14,611 nucleotides of DNA from Antrodiella citrinella (Eukaryota > Basidiomycota > Agaricomycetes > Polyporales > Steccherinaceae): assembly GCA_004802725.1 (NCBI GenBank), contig SGPM01000513.1, positions 1 to 14,611 on the forward strand, read 5' to 3'. Under the pieces are notes generated by a model, which had not been told where the DNA came from, ran no database searches, and saw only the letters and a program-made list of their open reading frames with translations. Below, in pieces: positions 1 to 10,900 of this stretch. The first letter of the stretch is position 1; the number at the start of each line of letters is the position of its first letter. Position numbers and translations under genes: made by a program.

Positions 1-695
1 GGGGGAGTAGGAGACGGGGATGGGGCCGCATCGTTGAACGACCAGCTTCCGGTGAGGACACCCTCGCTCTCGGGGGCGAAATAGTCGAAGAGACCACGGG
101 AGAAGTCCAAACCACCGTAAGGGCAGCCCATGCACTGGAAGAAAATGTCAACAACAGCACGACCCTGGAATGTCATTGTGTGGTTACCTCGTCCATGATA
201 GTAGCCTGAGCAGACTTTCCATTATAGTTAATGGTAATGCTCTTGAAGCAGTTAGGGCCAGGGTATCCACCACCGAATTGCTATACAGGTATAAGCACCA
301 GAAATACTAACATCGTAAGATCACGACGTACCAGGGTGGTAAGGGCGACAATCTGGCGAACACATCATGTTATAAGTAAAGCAGCTACACACGCAGATCA
401 ACCAGGACACTCACGAAGTCACCAGGCTGGTTGGTCTGTCCACATGCACCTCTGTGAAGCACAATAATAGTGAGGACAAGTCGGGTGCCACGACAACAAA
501 ATAAACTCACAATCCGACGTCGTAGAACGTGAAGCGGACGTTGTTGAACTGATCCCGCTTGTTCAAGTGCGCGACATCACCGCTGGCACGACGCGCAATG
601 GCGTCGTGACGGCCTTTGTGATGACCATGGGGGTTGGCGACGGCGAAGAAGGGGAGCGCGAGGACAGCGCCTGCAATTGCGGTAGAGAAACGCAT
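1..695 (-). CDS. Secreted RlpA-like double-psi beta-barrel (expansin/loosenin-like) protein, 3' end outside window
   Basis: Exons on the minus strand: 695-511, 451-415, 352-332, 280-188 and 134 to beyond base 1. The introns are 51-62 nt with GT-AG ends, and all phases join correctly. About 156 residues are visible. Residues 1-20 form a signal peptide with likely cleavage at AVA|NP. A His-rich propeptide follows, with dibasic sites RR (35-36) and KR (46-47) that a Kex2-type protease could cut. The DPBB domain starts near residue 48 and shows FYDVGLGACG, GGGYPGPNC, an ATIMDEC-x2-C motif and GGLDFS. Asp122 occupies the place of the conserved barrel aspartate. After GSWSF the protein enters a Ser/Pro-rich stretch and leaves the window. 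Family knowledge: such fungal proteins bind or loosen cell-wall polysaccharide, usually without hydrolysis; the substrate here is unknown. It lies downstream of and parallel to the paralogue at 1139-2085. The start was chosen because it yields the signal peptide. Confidence 0.9.
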
Positions 696-1138
696 GTTTA
701 AGCAGTTCTTTAGATGTAAATCTTAAGTGGAATGAACGTGAGGGGGAGGGAGCGAACGACAGCCAAAGCGAGAGGTGGCTGTGATATGTCGTGGAGAACG
801 ACCAAGACGACGAGAGCGACGAGACGAGAAACAACGGGCTGGATGGAAAGAAAAACAAAACATGAGACGGACTCGCTCTCTCTTTGTTTGTTCCTGTTTG
901 CCTTGGCACGCATCAAATTCAACCGTCGCTTGGCAACCCACATCTGCCAGCCGCCCAGGTCTCAATATATTAACTTCATCCTCGACAGGTAAATGTAGAA
1001 CTCTATCTAACGAACGGACGATGCAGACAGCACGGGTATGTTAATGGTTCGTGGGTCAAGAAGACAAGCCTGAGAACAAGCAGAGAGTCGGATTATGGAT
1101 ATACTTATAGCATCTGCATTTGGAAAAAGCCACGCGAA
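696..1138 (-). promoter_or_regulatory. Intergenic region: likely promoter and 5' UTR of the left DPBB gene
   Basis: This gap holds the 3' flank of the second DPBB gene and the upstream region of the first. On the minus strand an AT-rich TATA-like element (TAATATATTG, positions 972-963) lies about 270 bases before the ATG at 695. It is followed by a pyrimidine-rich stretch (about 900-720), as is common in the 5' leaders of well-expressed fungal genes. Open frames here on both strands have biased composition, no recognisable domains and overlap each other, so no gene is called. The TATA assignment is inference. Confidence 0.4.
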
Positions 1139-2085
1139 TCAATTCATGATGGCAAGAGCACCAATTCCTATGAAGGCCTGGGCCAGATCACCAAAGGTAC
1201 CTGGGGTAAACGTGGGGGTCGGCGTGGGCGTAGGCGTCGCGCTCGAGGTGCTGGAAGGAGTCGACGAAGGAGTCGACGAAGGGGTGCTCGACGGCGTCTT
1301 CGAGGACGTGGGACTCGGTGTGGTCGAGCTGCTCGAGGACGTACTATGAGTAGTCGACGAATGATGCGTCGAAGAAGGAGGGGGAGGGGGNGGAGGAGGT
1401 GTGGATGTCGGAGGTGGCGGCGACGTAGACGTTGGAGAGGGCGGGGGAGGCGGGGCACCTGAACCAAAGCTCCATGATCCGGTCACCTCGCCTACACTAA
1501 GACCACCAGGGACGAGGGCTGCGAAGAGGCCGTCGGACAAGTCTATGGCAGTGTAGTCACAGGCCTGACACTGTGGTATAGTGTGTTCAATTCTGAGTTC
1601 GTAGCTACTTGTGAACACCAAGACATACCTCATCAGCCACAGTGGCCTGAACAGTTTTTCCGTTATAGGTCAATGTCACGGCTTCGCCACAGTGGGCACC
1701 GTTGGCGTACATCTGGAAGACAAGACTTGGTCACACAATCGAGCTTGACGAGCCACTCGACGACTTACCGGCACACTCAACGCAATAATCTACAAGGACG
1801 CGTCAATCGCGTCAGTACTTGTATTACAATAGAGCCCAAAGTACGACTTACAAAGTCGCTTCCTGAATTGAAGTTTCCGCACGCTCCCATACCATCGACG
1901 AAGTTCGTGAACGTCGCGCCCTCAAACTGAGCTCTTTTCTCGATTGCATTAATGCGATTCAATGCGTGCCGACGCCCATGTCCAAGCTGACGGTGATTGT
2001 GTGCATCTGCAGCCTGTGTCGAAGGCGATGCGAAGAGAACGGCCAACACGGCAGCGATCAAGGGAGAGGTCCAAGCGACGCGCAT
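1139..2085 (-). CDS. Secreted RlpA-like double-psi beta-barrel protein with Ser/Thr/Pro-rich stalk
   Basis: Exons: 2085-1852, 1789-1769, 1712-1629 and 1570-1139, giving 256 residues with consistent phases (all phase 0). Residues 1-25 are a signal peptide (cleavage near TQA|A). A propeptide ends in Lys50-Arg51, a Kex2-type site, and the DPBB domain follows directly. Visible domain marks are GMGACG (Cys69), HCG (Cys93), ADEC-x2-C (Cys114, Cys117), IDLS with Asp123, and the closing GSWSFG. Residues from about 152 to 232 are a Pro/Ser/Thr stalk with TPSS and TP repeats, likely O-glycosylated. The last residues are hydrophobic; this tail might be a GPI signal but is short. One ambiguous base (1391) falls in the stalk and gives one unknown residue without breaking frame. 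The open frame continues upstream to 2367, but the ATG at 2085 starts the signal peptide. Likely role: cell-wall remodelling outside the cell (family inference). Confidence 0.9.
1214..1297 (-). repeat. Coding minisatellite in the stalk of the second DPBB gene
   Basis: On the coding strand this encodes four copies of TPSS, a variant copy, then four TP dipeptides. The DNA repeats in 12-nt units (the plus strand shows GAGTCGACGAAG twice in succession), then in 6-nt units. The repeat is in frame, so copy-number change would alter stalk length without disrupting the reading frame. Confidence 0.75.
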
Positions 2086-2485
2086 CTGAGAGTACTGGAA
2101 TTTATTAGAGGTAGTTCGAAAGAAACGAGAGCTGTGAAAGACAGTAGGAGCACAAAGGATGGACGAAGGGCCAGATTGGCCAGCCTGAAAATTTGCTCGC
2201 ACAAAGGATGTGGACGACGAATTAGACAACAGACCAGAGAATGACATGCATGTAAGGTCCTCCCGCCAAGAACACATTACGTAATGAAACGATGATGCGG
2301 GCCTCTTGACCAGAATCTCAATCCGTGAGTCAGTCCTCCATCTTGATGCAACATCGTTCTTGCTCACACGAAAATAGGCAGCAGTGCAATAACAACTGTG
2401 TTGAAGACAGAATCACTGCGACGCAACGACCACACTGAGCTACGCAGGAATTCCTGGAACATAAGAACATACAACATTCGACGTT
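2086..2485. promoter_or_regulatory. Divergent intergenic region between the DPBB gene (minus) and the Cbp4-like gene (plus)
   Basis: A 400-base gap between two divergent starts, so it must hold both promoters. No clear TATA box is visible for either. A 12-base direct repeat, GCACAAAGGATG, occurs at 2150-2161 and 2199-2210, 49 bases apart, upstream of the DPBB start. No protein-coding feature is supported here. Confidence 0.4.
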
Positions 2486-2995
2486 ATGGGTTTCCCTTGG
2501 GGGAGGTTTGCATTAGTAACGACTGGGCGTAAGTTCATCTTTTCTCTCCCAACTTCACACAACTTGACAGTGCCGCCTAGTCATTGGGGTTGGCTACGTT
2601 CTCATGCGAGGTGAGTCTCACTAAGTCACCGCCTCGGAAACAGCGCGGGCTGACAGAATCGTTGCCAGTGACGGTACCCACGCCAGAACAGACATATGCT
2701 GTGAGTACAAATCTATGTTCCTCAAGTTCACCGAACTGGGATTTCTCGGCGCGCCGCACACGTTGCTGACAGTGGAATCTCCCCAATGACTTGACAGGCC
2801 ATGTCCCCTGATTTGCGCCGACAAGTAGACGCGAACCGCAGCGCGAGGTTAGCGAGAGAGGAAGCAACAAAAAAGCAGCTTCATGCACAGGTGAGTCCAC
2901 ATCCTAAGTGTTGCACTCCTGCAATCTCCTTAACATATCTGCAGCTGGACGACCCCGACGCCACAAAACCTGTATGGGCAGACTCCCGACGGTAG
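2486..2995 (+). CDS. CBP4: Cbp4-like mitochondrial complex III (cytochrome b) assembly factor
   Basis: Five small exons, none evident from long reading frames: 2486-2528, 2581-2610, 2669-2700, 2798-2890 and 2945-2995. The introns are 52, 58, 97 and 54 nt, and phases join to give 82 residues. Residues 1-24 hold one membrane segment (FALVTTGLIGVGYVLM). Then comes PTPEQTYAAMSPDLRRQVD, matching the Cbp4 pattern of a membrane anchor followed by TPT and a SPELR-type helix. The helix is charged, and the tail ends DPDATKPVWADSRR. Family knowledge: Cbp4 sits in the mitochondrial inner membrane and, with Cbp3-Cbp6, helps newly made cytochrome b enter complex III. The protein is about half the length of the yeast one, mostly through loss of the C-terminal coiled part. 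An alternative acceptor at 2656 would add four residues. The exon structure is my reconstruction; the family call rests on a remembered pattern, not a search. Confidence 0.72.
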
Positions 2996-3259
2996 TCATC
3001 ATAAGAACACTTCCGCGTGTCAGTCTCATCGACTCTGGAGCTTCCCTTAGCAAAACTTAATCATTAATGCGCGCAGAAGGAGGAGAGTATGTGTATAGGT
3101 ACATTCTACAAGAACAGCGGGAAACTTGTGAGTAAAGAGATGTGATAGAAAAAGAAAAACCAGTCAACGTTGAAAATCGTCAATCGTGCACTAAAATGCT
3201 CTCGCCACCAACACCAACATCATTTCCTCCGAAACCCCCTCTGCGTCATCCGCCGTGGC
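2996..3259. other. Short convergent intergenic region, no gene seen
   Basis: This 264-base gap lies between the 3' ends of two converging genes (the Cbp4-like gene on plus, SIP5 on minus). It should hold both 3' UTRs. No structured element or reading frame of interest is visible. Confidence 0.5.
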
Positions 3260-5261
3260 TCATACCACCTGCTGCTGACTCCCAAGCTGCGAGGTGTTGC
3301 CCGAGTCGGCGTCGAGGTTGGGCGAAGCCAGTAACGGTTTATGTGAGAACGACGACGCGGCGGAGCTAGGTGATGAAGGAAGTGGGTCGTAACTGGGAAT
3401 ATTGTCTATGCTGAACGTGGAGGATGCGACTGAATCCGAGTGTTGCATCGGAACCCCCGACGTCCGCGGAATAGCAACCGGCTCAGAGGCATCGGGCCCT
3501 TCAGGAGGTAATGGGATATTGGCCGCGACCCGAGGTGTATTCTGGTTGCTGCCTCCGACAGTGTTGCCACTGGTCCCTGGGACTGAGGGCACGTCTTCTG
3601 TAGATGGCGAAATCAACGCGCTGGCTGTAGAAGCCGCACTACGGAGAGCGGCGGTGACCCTGTACGGCGATACACTGGACCGTCGCCTCCAAGAGCTACT
3701 GGAAGCTGACTCGGAACTGGGAAGGTCAACAGACAGGGATTGACCATGTGTTGCGTTCCGCGGGCGTGAAGCTCGCTCCGTCTTCACCATTAGGTTCAGT
3801 GGTGCTGCGTGGACTGTGCAAAGTGGACGAAGAGCCATCAGAGCTGCCATTCGAGGGAATACCAGGAGGACTCGATACCGCCGTAGATGTACCAACTCCC
3901 GGCTCTACGGGTTCAGACGCCGTCAGGGTCTTGGCTTGCGTCTTCGCCTGCGCCTCCTGCTCCCGTCGCTGTTGTTCTTCGTGTTCCACAAGCGACAATC
4001 GCATAGCTTCCATGACCATAAGCTTGAAGGGTCACTTCGTATTAGGGCGTGCACGACGTCGATGGTGTGGAAACTTACCTCCTCGAGGTCTGGTCCACCC
4101 AAGCCCATTGAACCAAGAAATTGGTTCAGATCCTGGTTCTGGTTACGTCTCCTCGACCGTCTGCTACCTCTGTCCGCACCCCCTTCTCCACCGTCACCCT
4201 GCTGACCGTCCTCACCAGTAGGCAACGCGTGTACGCGTCCGCTCGTCACGCCCACCGGGATCAGCCGGTCACCAACTTGCCGCATGATAATCCGTCGGTT
4301 GGCCCGTCGAGTGACAGCTGCCCGAACTGCGGCCAGCTTCGCTTCCCAGTCTGGACGAATTTGATCTGAACGCCCCCAATAAATGTTATCGTGTGTAATG
4401 ATTATCAGAGCGAGAGAGGTGGCGACGTACCAGTAGTTACTACTTCCGGACTATCGGGACCAAAGCTTCTGCGACGCTTCTTCATGGCTGCAGTTGGCGA
4501 TGCGGACTGGGGTGGCGTGCTCCTAGGATCATTCCATGTGGGAGACGTCTGGTATCCGCGTTCTGCATCAGCACGAATGGCACAACAAAGGAGAGTGCAG
4601 GAAACAGACCGCTCCATCGCTTCCGATGCCTGCTCGCCATGAGGGAGAGGTATAGACAACGCCAAAGTTCTCCTGTACACAATACGGACATGACGCCGGC
4701 TCAGAAACTAGATGTGTGGTTGTTGGGTCTGCACGCTTGATTTGCACAAAGCATTCGGTACATATAGCTTGGTCACAGCACCGTGAATAGTTGATGTTGG
4801 GAGGATAATACTAGGACGCCCTCGGCAATGAGACAGGTGTACGTTAGGCGCAATACAAGACGACGTACCAAGAAACATATAGGGCATTCGATAGCGCCAC
4901 GATATATGGCAGCCTCGGGCTGTCGCACGACCTCTTTAGCGGCACTCGGTCGTTTGTGATGTGTCTTGGAACTTCCCGAGCTTATGGACTCTGGACGAGC
5001 GATAGAGGACGCATCTCCGCCGGGATTCGAGTCAGAGTCTGGTAGCTCCTTTCTGGCGGCCAAAATCTGTTCGTCGTCCCAGTTGTCCTCGTACTCGTCC
5101 AGGGGGCGATAGAAAGGAGCCAGCTTTCTCTCACATATGAGTTGGGCAACGGTGGTCTGGTTCCAGTCTCGAGTCCCGGTGTAGACACCTTGAGGAGTGA
5201 GATGCCCGAAGTCGACGGTATCCTCGTGATGTCCTCGTCCAGACGAAGAACTGTTCCCCAT
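3260..5261 (-). CDS. SIP5: SIP5 homologue: RING-like zinc-finger protein (Snf1-interacting family)
   Basis: Exons on the minus strand: 5261-4869, 4810-4610, 4548-4431, 4365-4079, 4022-3863 and 3804-3260. The introns are 56-65 nt, and phases join to 567 residues. The start MGNSSSS fits an N-myristoylation signal (Gly2). Residues 18-70 carry the family's N-terminal block ([31 protein letters not shown]). Residues 126-175 form a C4C4 RING-like zinc module: Cys126/129, Cys142/143, Cys148/151 and Cys172/175, ending [13 protein letters not shown]. Residues about 245-285 hold the second conserved block ([31 protein letters not shown]). An Arg-rich stretch comes next, then a UIM-like helix (331-349) with Ala339 and Ser343. 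The C-terminus is a Ser/Pro-rich disordered tail. Family knowledge: yeast Sip5 binds Snf1 kinase and Reg1, linking it to glucose signalling; ligase activity is unproven. The last intron (3862-3805) is the least certain junction. Confidence 0.92.
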
Positions 5262-6304
5262 GCTGGGAGGCGTATGGAAACCGAATGCCGATGCGATCTG
5301 GATGAGCTCGTGTCGAGCTCGTCGTGTGCGACGTCGAGGACGCTAACAGACGATGAGAGACGAGGACCACAAACCGGCGAGTTGCAACTTGAATGGCGAT
5401 GGGGCTCGGCGCTAACCTATATCAGGAAATTAGCGTGTTCAGGATGACGAAGCCCCTGCTACTCGACTCAACACTCACTATTTCTTCGTTTCCTGCACGA
5501 TACATTCCCAATCATTCTCTATCTTTATTGTCGTTGAATGCATCGTTGTTCGCCCACTGTCAAAGACTCCCAGTCACGTCGCCGATTGAAGCTTAGAAGG
5601 GTCGCTTACAGTCGGACGATTATAGTATAAGCTCCTGTTCTTGTTTTCGTCATGTCTTGGGTTTCACCGCTCCAAAACCACCATGCAAACAATCCGAAGC
5701 CTTGGAACCATCTGACAGCATATGTATCCGGTGGCCGGCGGTGGACACGACACAATATCGCACAGGCTGTCACGCATAAGCTTGAAGCTTCCGTGATGGC
5801 CTCTTTTACCGTGTGGTGGCCCACTCGTTTAATTCGACCTGCTTGTGAGAAGTCGACCTTTGTCTCACGACCGATTCCAAGTGATATCAGTGCGCTCTTG
5901 TACTCATACCACGATGTTACCGTGTAGTCTGACTCAATGTGATGTGGCTATTGGTTCGTCCTCTGCGCGGGAGTATGTACGATCCCACCTCTATTGATGC
6001 TACGTGGACGTCGTCGTGCCAGTAGGTGTGTACTTGATTACCGTGTCCTTCCGTGTCGCGCGATGGCGCAATACGCTTGCGGTCTTGCACAGACCTCGAC
6101 CTCTATCATTTGCGTAATGAGCGAACTACTATACTCTTTACACTGACCAGCTACTTTCCGCTGTTTGAACTGCTCGTCTTCAACGTCGAATATTTTATGG
6201 TGTCCACGAACCGCTTGAGCACGAACGTTCTCGTCTGTGTGAGCCGGGAGAAGGCGGGACGCACCCACCGGCGTGAGTGTGCCACGTCAGCCTATCACTA
6301 CTCG
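5262..6304. promoter_or_regulatory. Long divergent intergenic region between SIP5 (minus) and the calcium pump (plus)
   Basis: About 1 kb without a supportable gene between two divergent starts. The open frames here (for example 5652-5927 and 6053-6436, both plus) have no recognisable domains and no intron signals extending them. I see no RNA gene or repeat array. It presumably carries the SIP5 promoter and distal control sequence of the calcium pump gene. Confidence 0.4.
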
Positions 6305-6470
6305 AGAAATTTCTGGAGGGTTATTTGGGGTTATATACCCTTTTATCCACCGTGTTTGCAGACTCTCCCGTCCCACCACCATCTCCCTTCCACACATTCA
6401 CTTCCTCGGGTACTGCTTGGTATTGGTGCTCGTTGACGACTCTTCTGTAATTTGAACTTGGTTCGCCAAG
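6305..6470 (+). promoter_or_regulatory. Likely core promoter and 5' leader of the calcium ATPase gene
   Basis: A TATA-like TTATATACCC lies at 6331-6340, about 135 bases before the ATG at 6471. It is followed by a CT-rich leader (about 6361-6412), the usual layout for active fungal promoters. Just upstream, AGAAATTTCT (6305-6314) is a perfect ten-base palindrome with the nGAAnnTTCn form of a minimal heat-shock-factor site. These are pattern matches only; transcription start and factor binding are inferred. Confidence 0.45.
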
Positions 6471-10084
<3,614 letters not shown>

Positions 10085-10900
10085 ATATAGATATTGGGCT
10101 ATCCACGTGTGCTTGCTGTTGTGCAATGTACATTGTCACATCTTCCTCTTTTGTGATGTGCATAGATGATAATTAATATTATGCCCTACCTCTCTAGGCT
10201 GTTGTGCGACTGTCGTGTGCACATCACTAACCTGAAGGCATTTTTGAAGTTCCTCTGGGACAAGACTACTGCAAGTTTGTGCCGCAAGCGTGCGGGAGGA
10301 AAAGGTTTCGGATTCACGCACTCCTCAGGACGGTGGGTCATGTGGCGCACATGCAAAGTGCATTCAATTTCGTGGAAGCCGACGTCGGTTAGTACGCGTA
10401 GATCTTGATCCATAGAATGATCCTCTAGAAGGTTGTCCGTCACGGTCACACTCAGGCGAGCGAGAAGACTTCTTTCTCTGCATCGTCCGCCGGCTGACTA
10501 ACCAACTCACCCTCTAGAACTCGAGTCCTTCCTCGCCGCGCCACAAGTGCATTGTGCCGCGTAGGCTACCCAGTACACGCTATCGGGTATGTTCAGAACT
10601 CCTCGGTTGAACATTATTTGTTGCTGATCCGTATGTCAACTGCATCTAGCGGTGAACGCGTTTTTCTTTGTCTGCTCTTTTGCACGGAGAAAACTTATGT
10701 TGAACGATACACCCGTCATCGATGGGTTGCCACGGGTCTGAAAGAATCGTTCAAGAGAAGGTGTGGCGCCAGCGCGCATCTCATTATGTACCGCTTCACG
10801 GTGGTGCTGACGCCCCGGGCCAAAATGAAATGTGGGTATCGGTTACTTGTGCAAGATTGTGATCTTGACGACCTTGTCAACGTGGCTGATACCATGGTTA
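10085..10900. other. 3' flank of the calcium pump gene and gene-free DNA
   Basis: About 800 bases without a convincing gene. The frames at 10186-10449 (minus) and 10552-10923 (plus) are 87 and 123 codons, with no domain, signal peptide or membrane pattern I recognise. Near the start, in the expected pump 3' UTR, CAATGTACATTG (10124-10135) is a perfect 12-base palindrome. TGTG and CACA flank it, one base off symmetric, so RNA could fold into a small hairpin. Confidence 0.4.

Noticed and set aside
1095..1349. Plus-strand frame with Gly-Val and Glu-Gly-Val-Asp repeats
   Set aside because: It is the antisense shadow of the Ser/Thr/Pro stalk of the DPBB gene; the repetitive look comes from the coding minisatellite.
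2086..2367. Upstream in-frame extension of the second DPBB gene to an ATG at 2367
   Set aside because: The extension has no domain and would bury the signal peptide that begins at the ATG at 2085.
5020..5040. tRNA B-box-like GGATTCGAGTC
   Set aside because: It lies within the first SIP5 coding exon and has no matching A-box or cloverleaf.
10186..10449. Minus-strand frame of 87 codons downstream of the calcium pump
   Set aside because: No recognisable domain, no supporting splice structure and no signal or membrane segment; length is within chance for this GC content.
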